DNA from: Leptolyngbya sp. SIO4C5
GTDB lineage: Bacteria > Cyanobacteriota > Cyanobacteriia > Phormidesmidales > Phormidesmidaceae
Assembly: GCA_010671965.1 (NCBI GenBank)
Contig: JAAHIC010000134.1
Span: forward strand, 1-8,886
Direction: 5' to 3'
Length of the DNA stretch: 8,886 bases
In this document: positions 1 to 6,407 of the stretch, in pieces
How positions within the stretch are numbered: the first letter of the stretch is position 1
How the letters are laid out: each line of letters starts with the position of its first letter
The notes under the pieces: generated by a model
What the model was told of the DNA's origin: nothing
Database searches by the model: none
What the model saw: only the letters and a program-made list of their open reading frames with translations
Program-made: the position numbers and the translations under genes

Positions 1-1
1 G

Positions 2-1960
2 CCAGACGAGCAGACCCGGATTCAACAGGTGTTGCAGTTTCATCTACTTAAGGCCATTTTGGCCCATCTCTATCCCCAGCGCTTGCTGCTCTCGCCTCGG
101 CTACTCGATGAACCGATTATGCTGACTTGCCGTCAGCCCCGGAGCGAACTGCTGTGCAAAGTAGAACTCAGGCTCAGCAGTGAATGTTTACAGATCCAGT
201 CTCTAGCCCCAGACCTAACGCGATCGCTGCGAGACTGCCTAGGAAAGCAGCCGACCCTAGAGCAGGTAATGGCCCAGATCTATGAAGCTAAGTCAGACTT
301 AAAACGCTGCCTGCAGCAGCTAGCACAGCAGCCCTATCAGGCCACAGGTTTTTTGCTGCTAGAAGGCGCAGAGGTCACTGAGCGAGAGACAATCAATACC
401 CTGGTACAGCTTCTCATTGGCCGCGAGTCGGTACTACAGCCCCACAAGTTCAGCCGGGCTAATGAGCTGATGCGGGGGCTATTTCGGGCGTCAGACAGCC
501 TGATTATGAGCGCCGAAAATGAACATGCCAAGCTGTTTATTGACCTTGACCAGTCAGAATGGCAAATTCATACCTACTCGGTAGCCTCTCTGCAAACCTC
601 TCTATTTCTGCAAGCAGCCGAGCAGGGCAGCGTGCTCAACATTCCAGATCTCTCTGATATAGCCCTGACGCCCTGCGAACAGTCAATTGTAGACAGAGGA
701 GCGCGATCGCTGCTGATTATTCCGCTAGTGACCAAATCGATCCAAGCTGACGGCATGGCGCGGCGGCTGCTAGGACTTGTTGGCTTGGCGAGCGATCGCC
801 CCTATGCTTTTGACAACCGCGACTGCCACAACGCGGCGCTGCTAATTCCAGCTTTGACCGCCGCCATGCGCTACACCACGCAGGAGCGTTTTACCAATAT
901 TCACCCCTCCGTCCGCTGGCGTTTTGAAGAAGAAGCTGAGCGCCGGAGCTGGGGGCTACCGCCCGAACCGATTACCTTCACCGAGGTTTATCCGCTATAT
1001 GGTATCTCCGACATTCGCGGCTCCTCTAGCGAACGGAACCGGGCTATTCAGGCCGACTTGCTGACTCAGTTCAAGCTGGCCCTGGCCATTATTGAAGCTG
1101 TTTGCGCCGCTCAGCCCCATGCCTTTGCCCAGCAGTTTCGCCTCGATCTGATAGCCCATATTGAGCAGATCCAGCAGGGGATTACCGTTGACGCTGAAGT
1201 AACTTTTATTCGCTACCTGGCTGACAACGTAGAACCTAATTTTGACTATTTCGCCCGCTGTAGTCCGGCAGCCGCTGCCGCCGTCACCGCCTATCAGGAA
1301 GCGTGTGACAACGACCAGCAGTGTGTCTACACGGCGCGAGCAATCTATGACAAAACGATCCAGCAAATCAACAACCTGCTGCGGGATACGTGGATGCGCT
1401 GGCAGGAGAACATGCAAACTATTGCTCGTCACTACTGTGATGTTGAAGCAACGGATGGTATTGACCACATGCTCTATGTGGGCAAATCGATTGCCGCTGA
1501 ATTTTCGCTTTTCCAACTACGCAGCCTGCGCTACGAGCAGCTACGGGCCGTCTGTGACTGCGCCCGCGTAGCCTTTCGGCTCAAAGAAACCTGCAATACG
1601 CACTTAGAGATTACTCACTTAGTCCTCGTTCAGGACGCCACGGTGGATATTTCTCACGACGAGACGACAGAGCGCCTCTTCGAGGTACGGGGATCGCGCG
1701 ACACGCGCTATGAAATTGTCAAAAAGCGCATTGACAAAGCCGTCGATACGGAGGATCAGCAGCGTATTACCCAGCCGGGAATGCTGACGGTGGTTTATTC
1801 CACCGCTGACGAGTGGAAAGAATATCGCCAATATCTACGCTACCTGCATCGTGACGGCTGGGTGGCAGACGAGATTGAACAGGGTATCGTCGAGCCGCTG
1901 CAGGGAGTTAACGGTCTCAAGTTTGCCAGAGTCCAGATTTTGCCTGCAGCCGATGAATAA
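2..1960 (+). CDS. GAF domain-containing protein, 5' end outside window
   Basis: The frame is open from the first bases of the window to the stop at 1958-1960, so the gene very probably begins upstream. An in-frame GTG at 29 has no convincing ribosome binding site. Numbered from that GTG, a GAF-like small-molecule-binding fold spans about residues 140-285, including a segment with LNIPDLSD and LLIIPLV. It is followed by a conserved-looking motif near 319-340 (VYPLYGISDIRGSS) that I recall in other bacterial GAF proteins of unknown function. Residues 340-520 look helical and contain several cysteines. The last 120 residues (VLVQDATVDISHDET onward) form a separate mixed alpha/beta stretch. No kinase, cyclase or DNA-binding motif is visible, and no membrane segment. 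It probably acts as a cytoplasmic sensor or regulator; the ligand is unknown. The stop overlaps the start of the cupin gene, suggesting co-translation. Confidence 0.85.
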   Translation, partial: PDEQTRIQQVLQFHLLKAILAHLYPQRLLLSPRLLDEPIMLTCRQPRSELLCKVELRLSSECLQIQSLAPDLTRSLRDCLGKQPTLEQVMAQIYEAKSDLKRCLQQLAQQPYQATGFLLLEGAEVTERETINTLVQLLIGRESVLQPHKFSRANELMRGLFRASDSLIMSAENEHAKLFIDLDQSEWQIHTYSVASLQTSLFLQAAEQGSVLNIPDLSDIALTPCEQSIVDRGARSLLIIPLVTKSIQADGMARRLLGLVGLASDRPYAFDNRDCHNAALLIPALTAAMRYTTQERFTNIHPSVRWRFEEEAERRSWGLPPEPITFTEVYPLYGISDIRGSSSERNRAIQADLLTQFKLALAIIEAVCAAQPHAFAQQFRLDLIAHIEQIQQGITVDAEVTFIRYLADNVEPNFDYFARCSPAAAAAVTAYQEACDNDQQCVYTARAIYDKTIQQINNLLRDTWMRWQENMQTIARHYCDVEATDGIDHMLYVGKSIAAEFSLFQLRSLRYEQLRAVCDCARVAFRLKETCNTHLEITHLVLVQDATVDISHDETTERLFEVRGSRDTRYEIVKKRIDKAVDTEDQQRITQPGMLTVVYSTADEWKEYRQYLRYLHRDGWVADEIEQGIVEPLQGVNGLKFARVQILPAADE

Positions 1961-2282
1961 TCTTTTTCAGCTCCCGGTACCGCTGCCAGCAGCAGAATGC
2001 TTTGAACCGTTGGCCCAAAGCGAGCAAGTCTTGATTGAGCGCATCGTCTCCAGCGGGCAGCGCACCCCGGTAGGTCAATGGTATGACCAGCCACGAGACG
2101 AGTGGGTTGCCCTGCTGCAGGGCGAAGCGGTTATTCTCTATGAGAACGGCGATCGCCATACGCTCAAACCTGGCGACTTTCTGCTAATTCCGGCCCATTG
2201 CCGCCACCGGGTAGACTATACCAGCCAAGAACCGGCCTGTATTTGGCTGGCCGTTCACGCGGATTTAGGCTTTGCGCAATGA
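1953..2282 (+). CDS. Small single-domain cupin protein
   Basis: A 109-residue protein made almost entirely of one cupin beta-barrel. The first cupin motif region runs about residues 41-57 (GQWYDQPRDEWVALLQG) and the second about 74-87 (GDFLLIPAHCRHRV), separated by the usual short inter-motif stretch. E50 and H85 sit at expected metal-ligand positions. The HxH of canonical motif 1 is replaced by Tyr/Gln-type residues, so metal binding, if any, is atypical. I chose ATG 1953 because the fold starts there; an in-frame upstream extension to 1851 would lie wholly inside the GAF gene. The ATG lies in ATGAATAA, overlapping the GAF stop by 8 bases with no clear ribosome binding site of its own, which suggests translational coupling. 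Similar short cupins occur in cyanobacteria and other bacteria; the substrate is unknown. The 3' end overlaps the convergent SemiSWEET gene by 18 bases. Confidence 0.85.
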   Translation: MNNLFQLPVPLPAAECFEPLAQSEQVLIERIVSSGQRTPVGQWYDQPRDEWVALLQGEAVILYENGDRHTLKPGDFLLIPAHCRHRVDYTSQEPACIWLAVHADLGFAQ

Positions 2283-2534
2283 GCGGTAATAAACTTTCAG
2301 CCCCAAAATGATGGATGCCAAAGCCAGCGTTACCACATTGGCGCAGATCACTGGCAGGTCATGAATATAGGAGCCATACACCAGCCACAGCGAGATACCT
2401 AGGCACAGAGTAATCAACATGCCCCAAGAAATATCCTCGGCTGATTTAGTCTTCCAGGTTTTGACTAGCTGAGGCAGGTAAGCAATGGTGGTCAATGAGC
2501 CAGCGATGAGTCCTAGTGTGGTAGTGGTATCCAT
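2265..2534 (-). CDS. SemiSWEET-family sugar transporter (PQ-loop)
   Basis: An 89-residue integral membrane protein with three predicted helices (about residues 5-25, 36-56 and 60-80). This is the half-size bacterial version of SWEET sugar transporters, which work as dimers moving mono- or disaccharides down their gradient. The PQ-loop signature is at Y19-L20-P21-Q22 in helix 1, followed by the family-typical KTWKTKSAEDIS turn, and a conserved asparagine lies in helix 3 (N66). The length matches the family. The ATG at 2534 is chosen over a TTG one codon upstream because a GGGG ribosome binding site at 2540-2543 sits 5 bases away. It converges with the cupin gene and they share 18 bases at their 3' ends. 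Two terminator-like hairpins lie upstream in its transcription direction. Family assignment is firm; substrate is not visible from sequence. Confidence 0.92.
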   Translation of the reverse strand: MDTTTTLGLIAGSLTTIAYLPQLVKTWKTKSAEDISWGMLITLCLGISLWLVYGSYIHDLPVICANVVTLALASIILGLKVYYRSLRKA

Positions 2535-2590
2535 CAAAACCCCTATTTCCTACTTAAAGATTGAGAAGAAAATTTAAAGTCAGACTGAGC

Positions 2591-2626
2591 AAAAAAAAAC
2601 ACTGTTGCAGCTAAAACCGCTCAGTG
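2591..2626 (-). terminator. Strong Rho-independent terminator-like hairpin
   Basis: Read on the minus strand, CACTG (2626-2622) pairs with CAGTG (2604-2600). Inside it, GCGG pairs with CTGC (one G-U pair) around a TTTTAG loop. The stem is followed immediately by nine T residues (2599-2591). This is a textbook intrinsic terminator, but it lies 56 bases upstream of the SemiSWEET start in the same direction. It therefore either ends an unseen minus-strand RNA or attenuates the SemiSWEET leader. Confidence 0.7.
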
Positions 2627-2652
2627 GATTAAAAATAGCTTCTGGAGCCTTG

Positions 2653-2684
2653 AAAAACTGCCGCACAAATTGCGCTTTGGCAGT
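2653..2684 (-). terminator. Second terminator-like hairpin, tandem with the one at 2591-2626
   Basis: On the minus strand, ACTGCC (2684-2679) pairs perfectly with GGCAGT (2662-2657). An inner GCGC/GTGC stem (one G-U pair) closes an AATTT loop with an AAA bulge. The final T of the stem runs into four more T residues (2656-2653). It is weaker than the downstream hairpin but has the same orientation and architecture. Confidence 0.55.
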
Positions 2685-2706
2685 GTGTTATTAGACAAAA
2701 TAACAC
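2685..2706. promoter_or_regulatory. Perfect 8-6-8 inverted repeat, candidate operator
   Basis: GTGTTATT at 2685-2692 is the exact reverse complement of AATAACAC at 2699-2706, with a 6-base spacer. Size and dyad symmetry fit a homodimeric helix-turn-helix regulator. It lies just upstream of the candidate -10 for the collagen-like gene (centre about 50 bases before the expected start site) and abuts the minus-strand hairpin at 2684. It does not match the NtcA (GTA-N8-TAC), LexA, Fur or CIRCE patterns as I know them. It could instead fold as an RNA hairpin. Confidence 0.45.
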
Positions 2707-2734
2707 GAAGTAATTTGAAGTTGCCCAAAGAATT

Positions 2735-2740
2735 TATAAA
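2735..2740 (+). promoter_or_regulatory. Candidate -10 element (TATAAA) for the collagen-like gene
   Basis: TATAAA matches the sigma-70-type -10 consensus at five of six positions and lies 103 bases upstream of the ATG. There is no good -35 at 16-18 bases; TTGAAG at 2715-2720 gives only a 14-base spacer. The start site would fall near 2747. Confidence 0.3.
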
Positions 2741-2741
2741 G

Positions 2742-2770
2742 TCTGCCTGTAGAAGTAGGCGGAGCTTTTT
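2742..2770 (+). terminator. Plus-strand terminator-like hairpin in leader of collagen-like gene
   Basis: TCTGCCTG (2742-2749) pairs with TAGGCGGA (2756-2763), eight pairs including two G-U, around a 6-base loop. Two bases later come five T residues (2766-2770). It could attenuate a transcript that starts upstream of 2742. If transcription starts near 2747, the left arm would be missing and the hairpin could not form. Confidence 0.4.
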
Positions 2771-2843
2771 GCGGAATTTGGCGTCAGATCAGTGAAACTA
2801 CTGGAACTAGACCTGGATTTCGCTCGGAGCTTGGAATTTAATC

Positions 2844-4226
2844 ATGCGTCGGTTGAAAAAGCTAATACTTTTAGCCAGTGCGATCGCCTTTTTGCTCGTT
2901 ACAGCGGTTTCGCTGGTTGATAGCTGCACAGTCACAGCGCTAGCCGATCGGGTTGTTCACTTTGGCTCTAACGGCAGCGATGGGCGGGCCGGACGCAGTG
3001 GTCAAGCAGGCCGCTCAGGCGCTAGCCAGACCGTGACGGCCACGGAAACGCCCCAAACGCTTTTGCTCCGTGGCGGTGATGGCGAAGACGGAGAGGATGG
3101 GGAGCGCGGCGATCGCCCGGCCTGTCGGCGGCAGCCGACGGATGTTGAGTATGATCTGCAGGCCGCCAGTGGCGGCGATGGCGGTGATGGGGGCAATGGC
3201 GGCAATGGCGGTAATGGCGGCATGCTGACGGTTTATTACGCCGAGTCAGCCAGCTTGCGGCGAATTTTCGTAGATGCTGAGGGCGGACGACCGGGACGAG
3301 GCGGACGCGGGGGGCGAGGCGCTGAGGGCTGTGACTGCCGCGATCGCCGCTGGGCAATTCGCCAGTGTACGGGTACGCCGGGGCAGTCGGGCTATAGCTG
3401 CCGCGATCGCGAGTATGTTTGCCGAGATGGAGATCACGGTCGCGATGGCCGCGATGGCCGCGATGGCCGCGACGGGCAGCTAGGACAGCTAGTGCTAATC
3501 AATCAGCTAGAGCCGCTGCAGGCCGAACAGCCTAGTCTCACACGATCGCTGTCGCAGCTAGAAGCCCCTGTCTCCCTCTCTAAAAATCTTTGGCAGACCC
3601 GCGTCGGGGCGCGATCGCTCTTAGCCCCCAACTCTCTAGTGGATGACAGCTATCGCCAATATACGGGTCGGGTGGAAGGACGTTTTGCCTTGAACTGGGC
3701 AGCTCCCCGGTCGCTTAGTGACTTCACAGCTACGCAGCTAACTTTGAATTTACAAGACAGCGGCCAGATACAGCCCCGCTTTGCAGCAGATCTTTGGGTC
3801 ATGGGCGAGTCTTCCCAAACAGGCGATCTCACCACCTACACCGTGACTAACGCCATGCGAGCCAGTGAAGCCACACAGTTGGCGTTGGGTAGCGTCACCG
3901 GGCGCAGCAATCAGTTTCAGGTAGGCGTCATCGATCAGGGAGAACAAGCTGACCAGCTTGTGACTCAGTTTCACCTGAAATACAGCACCCCTGCCGCCAA
4001 CCGCACCGATGGTCCCCGCACCCGCTACATCACTCGCTATGAAGATGTCATTCCAACGGACTTAATCAGCCGCGACCATAACCGCTTCGTCCTGAATATA
4101 GGTCGCCTACCGATTAGCGGCAGCCACTTGCGCTCAGGCACTTACGCCCAGATAGAACTCAAGGCTATCCGCCGCTTTGGTCCCTATCAGGCGGAACAGG
4201 TTCTAGACTGGCGCGGCAGGCTCTAG
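2844..4226 (+). CDS. Exported collagen-like glycine-repeat protein
   Basis: A 460-residue protein. A basic N-terminus and hydrophobic core (about residues 1-25) give a signal peptide or membrane anchor; an ALA motif at 32-34 could be a cleavage site. Gly-X-Y triplets run at 41-59 (GSNGSDGRAGRSG), followed by acidic GEDGEDGERGD at 80-90. A Gly-Gly-Asp/Asn block lies at 110-126, Gly/Arg repeats at 147-162 and four Gly-Arg-Asp triplets at about 199-210. Six cysteines after the signal region (94, 163, 165, 175, 186, 193) concentrate between the glycine blocks and suggest disulphides, hence a location outside the cytoplasm. Residues 215-460 are non-repetitive and beta-rich in character. I recall similar proteins annotated as collagen-like in other cyanobacteria, with no known role. 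The ribosome binding site is weak (GGA, 9 bases before ATG). It is convergent with def, 7 bases away. Confidence 0.85.
   Translation: MRRLKKLILLASAIAFLLVTAVSLVDSCTVTALADRVVHFGSNGSDGRAGRSGQAGRSGASQTVTATETPQTLLLRGGDGEDGEDGERGDRPACRRQPTDVEYDLQAASGGDGGDGGNGGNGGNGGMLTVYYAESASLRRIFVDAEGGRPGRGGRGGRGAEGCDCRDRRWAIRQCTGTPGQSGYSCRDREYVCRDGDHGRDGRDGRDGRDGQLGQLVLINQLEPLQAEQPSLTRSLSQLEAPVSLSKNLWQTRVGARSLLAPNSLVDDSYRQYTGRVEGRFALNWAAPRSLSDFTATQLTLNLQDSGQIQPRFAADLWVMGESSQTGDLTTYTVTNAMRASEATQLALGSVTGRSNQFQVGVIDQGEQADQLVTQFHLKYSTPAANRTDGPRTRYITRYEDVIPTDLISRDHNRFVLNIGRLPISGSHLRSGTYAQIELKAIRRFGPYQAEQVLDWRGRL
3171..3221 (+). repeat. Gly-Gly-Asp/Asn coding repeat
   Basis: Seventeen codons encode repeated Gly-Gly-Asp then Gly-Gly-Asn units (residues 110-126 of the collagen-like protein). 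The DNA is a degenerate 9-base repeat related to GGCGGCAAT. Synonymous differences between units show it is not a very recent expansion. Confidence 0.75.
3438..3473 (+). repeat. Tandem 9-base repeat encoding Gly-Arg-Asp
   Basis: Four head-to-tail copies of a GGC-CGC-GAT unit, differing only at the third positions of the first and last codons (GGT at the start, GAC at the end). Near-identity suggests recent duplication by slippage, so copy number may vary between strains. Each unit contains CGCGAT, a near-HIP1 core. Confidence 0.85.
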
Positions 4227-4233
4227 CGACTCC

Positions 4234-4770
4234 CTAACCCCGCGTCCCCATCACCCGCTCCTGATATACCTGCTCGCTCATCAGGTCAGCTGTACTCTCA
4301 ACCCGATCTAAAAACACTAGCCCGTTGAGGTGATCGAGTTCGTGCTGGAAAATGCGGGCCACAAACCCGGTTAGGACTTGCCGCTGGCGATCGCCGTGAC
4401 GATCCCAGTAGACTACCTCAATCTCTGAGTAGCGAGGTACCTGCCCCCGAATCCCCGGCAGGCTAAGGCAGCCTTCCCAAGCTTTAACCTGCTGCTCGCC
4501 GTGAGCCACAATTTCCGGATTGATCATAGCGGTCGGCGGCATGGTCGGCGCCTTCGGATAGCGAGCATTGGGATGGGAAGCCACAATAAACAGGCGATCG
4601 CTGTGGGCCACCTGCGGCGCGGCGATCCCCACCCCCTGAGCTTGCTGAGCCGTGACAATTAGGCGATCGATTAGCTGCTGTCGGCGATCGCTGGCGATGT
4701 CGGTTACAGGCCGGGCTGACTGACGCAGCAGCGGGTGGCCGAGCTGAATAATAGTTAATGGCTGATTCAT
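4234..4770 (-). CDS. def: Peptide deformylase
   Basis: A 178-residue metalloenzyme that removes the formyl group from the N-terminal methionine of nascent proteins in the cytosol. All three family motifs are intact: GVGIAAPQ at residues 46-53, EGCLS at 99-103 and HELDH at 143-147. C101, H143 and H147 are the metal ligands and E144 is the catalytic base. Length is normal for bacterial deformylases. The longer loop before motif 2 (about residues 66-82, NARYPKAPTMPPTA) is typical of one bacterial subgroup. The ATG at 4770 has an AGGA ribosome binding site at 4778-4781, 7 bases away. It follows the HtrA-like gene by 20 bases on the same strand, so the two are probably cotranscribed. Its stop is 7 bases from that of the convergent collagen-like gene, leaving no room for a terminator outside coding sequence. 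Confidence 0.97.
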   Translation of the reverse strand: MNQPLTIIQLGHPLLRQSARPVTDIASDRRQQLIDRLIVTAQQAQGVGIAAPQVAHSDRLFIVASHPNARYPKAPTMPPTAMINPEIVAHGEQQVKAWEGCLSLPGIRGQVPRYSEIEVVYWDRHGDRQRQVLTGFVARIFQHELDHLNGLVFLDRVESTADLMSEQVYQERVMGTRG

Positions 4771-4790
4771 AGAGCGTTCCTGGGTAATGG

Positions 4791-6041
4791 CTAGCGGCGC
4801 TGGGCGGTTTGGGGGAGAGGAGCAGGGCTGACGGCTAAGGTCAGGTCTGACCCAGAGCGGTCAATCTCTAAGCTCAGCGGCTGACCGATAGCGGCCTCGG
4901 CTACTAGCTGCTGCACCTGCTCCGCCTCAGTGATGGCCGTCTGGTTGATTTTGACAATCACGTCCCCCGGCTGAATGCCTGCCTGCTCTGCTGGCGAATT
5001 GCGCACAATACCCAGCACAATCACCCCAGACTCAGCCGTAACCTGCACATTGGCGCGAGGATTGCGATTGATTGACTCCCGCAGGGGATCTGTGAGCGTG
5101 CGCATCTGCACCCCTAGATAGGGATGCTCGACCCGGCCATTGGCAATTAGCTGCTCGGCAATCTCTAGAGCCGCGTTGATGGGAATCGCAAAGCCCAACC
5201 CCTGCGCCCCGCCAATAATGGCCGTATTGACCCCAATGACTTCACCGCGCTCGTTTAACAGCGGCCCCCCAGAATTACCGGGATTGATGGCTGCGTCGGT
5301 TTGAATGAAGCTGACCCGCTTGTCTGGTACCCGCACCTGAGCGCTGCTGCGGCCTGTCGCGCTGATGATGCCTGCTGTCACCGTATTATCCAATCCCAGA
5401 GGATTACCAATGGCGATCGCCCACTCACCGGGTCGAATCTCTTCTGAGTCCCCCATCGAAATCGCAGGCAGGTCGGTGGCGTCTACTCGAATAACAGCCA
5501 CATCGGTCACAGAATCTTCCCCAACAACCGTGCCGATGAATTCTCGCCCATCTCGCAGGGTGACAATCACTTCATCTGCCCCTGTTACTACATGAGCGTT
5601 GGTAATAATCAGACCCTCAGCATCAATCACAAAGCCGGAGCCAGTGCCCCGCTCTACGCGAGTTGAGGGCATCTCCGGAGCGCCGAAGTCGCCAAAAAAC
5701 TCACGAAAGAAGGGATCGTCAAAAATGCTGGGACGGCGCTGAGTCACGGTGCGGGAAGCGTCAATGCGCACAACTGCAGGGCCAACCCGCTCCACCGCCG
5801 CGGCAATAAAGTTCGTGCCCTGAGGCGCTAGCAGCCGCCCCGATCCCCCAGCTGGAACCTGGCTCACCAGCGGCGCGGGAGGTATGGCACCAGATGAGGC
5901 CGTCCGACTGGCGAGGAAAACGGTGCCGGTGCTGGTTAGGGTCAGCAAGACATAGGCCAAGCCTTGCCGCCAGCGAGACTGCTTGCTAACGTGGGTTTCT
6001 GAAGATGAAAGATTAGAGTCTTGCGTAGGATTGCGAGTCAT
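4791..6041 (-). CDS. htrA: HtrA/Deg-family serine protease, HhoA/HhoB-like
   Basis: A 416-residue periplasmic or lumenal ATP-independent protease and chaperone that degrades damaged envelope proteins. A single hydrophobic segment near residues 27-45 acts as signal or anchor, followed by a short Pro/Gly-rich linker. The trypsin-like domain spans about 77-300 with a complete catalytic triad: H150 (TNAHVV), D180 (SVTDVAV) and S257 (GNSGGPL). One PDZ domain runs from about 306 to 400 (PYLGVQM, then AGIQPGDVIVKIN), as in the cyanobacterial HtrA, HhoA and HhoB paralogues. The wording of the protease core (AIAIGNPLGLDNTVTAGIIS, VSFIQTDAAINPG) is most like HhoA as I remember it, but the paralogue cannot be settled by eye. 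The ATG at 6041 has only a weak purine-rich ribosome binding site. It leads a probable two-gene operon with def, 20 bases downstream. Confidence 0.95.
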   Translation of the reverse strand: MTRNPTQDSNLSSSETHVSKQSRWRQGLAYVLLTLTSTGTVFLASRTASSGAIPPAPLVSQVPAGGSGRLLAPQGTNFIAAAVERVGPAVVRIDASRTVTQRRPSIFDDPFFREFFGDFGAPEMPSTRVERGTGSGFVIDAEGLIITNAHVVTGADEVIVTLRDGREFIGTVVGEDSVTDVAVIRVDATDLPAISMGDSEEIRPGEWAIAIGNPLGLDNTVTAGIISATGRSSAQVRVPDKRVSFIQTDAAINPGNSGGPLLNERGEVIGVNTAIIGGAQGLGFAIPINAALEIAEQLIANGRVEHPYLGVQMRTLTDPLRESINRNPRANVQVTAESGVIVLGIVRNSPAEQAGIQPGDVIVKINQTAITEAEQVQQLVAEAAIGQPLSLEIDRSGSDLTLAVSPAPLPQTAQRR

Positions 6042-6151
6042 GGGGCTTCTCTCACACCAATCTTGATAGGTACAAGCGGCATCGCTATGTCCAATATCGG
6101 GACCGGAGCACCACCACAGCGCTCAATATGCTAAGTTCTCTAAACGACTAG

Positions 6152-6170
6152 CTGCAGACAAATACTGCAG
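6152..6170. repeat. Paired CTGCAG palindromes upstream of the htrA-like gene
   Basis: Two CTGCAG sites (6152-6157 and 6165-6170) separated by 7 bases form both a direct and an inverted repeat. They lie about 110-130 bases upstream of the htrA-like start and could be a regulatory site, but the arms are short and chance is possible. Confidence 0.25.
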
Positions 6171-6407
6171 GGAAACCTTCTGCGTTCCTCACACCAGTGG
6201 TCTAGAGTTACAGAGCCTATGTCCCTATTTTAAGGATCACGGATTGACTTCTCAGACTACAACAGGTCAAATCAGGTTCCAGGGTTTTCTCAGGCCGCGA
6301 TCGCCAACAGTCTCTCAACAGACTGAGGTAATCTGGTCAATCTGCGGCTTTGCTATTAGTAGTCATTTTACCTGGGACTGGGGTAACCCTAAATTTAAGC
6401 AACATTA

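Larger units (their letters stand above)
2535..2843. other. Structured intergenic region between divergent genes
   Basis: AT-rich gap of 309 bases separating the SemiSWEET gene (leftward) from the collagen-like gene (rightward). It contains two tandem minus-strand terminator-like hairpins, a perfect 8-6-8 palindrome and a plus-strand terminator-like hairpin, each listed separately. A plausible -10 for the rightward gene is TATAAA at 2735-2740, but the nearest -35-like TTGAAG (2715-2720) is only 14 bases away, so the promoter is either weak or activator-dependent. I found no open frame or tRNA in it. Confidence 0.7.

Noticed and set aside
995..1516. 173-codon minus-strand open frame inside the GAF gene
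   Set aside because: It lies antisense to a well-supported domain, has no ribosome binding site and no recognisable protein features; a shadow of the real frame.
1851..1952. N-terminal extension of the cupin from an upstream in-frame start
   Set aside because: The 34 extra residues are Arg/Ser/Leu-rich shadow of the GAF coding sequence; the cupin fold begins at ATG 1953.
2535..2843. Riboswitch in the leader of either divergent gene
   Set aside because: Hairpins are present, but no conserved aptamer core that I know could be recognised, so no class can be named.
3002..3483. Several open frames on both strands within the collagen-like gene
   Set aside because: Glycine-rich GC-rich repeats open other frames (proline- and alanine-rich shadows); none has a start signal.
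6184..6196. Possible Yfr1 small RNA core: TCCTCACAC preceded by a small hairpin
   Set aside because: It matches 9 of the 11 bases I recall (ACTCCTCACAC), and a small GCAG/CTGC hairpin precedes it, but no terminator stem with a T run follows. Probably coincidence.
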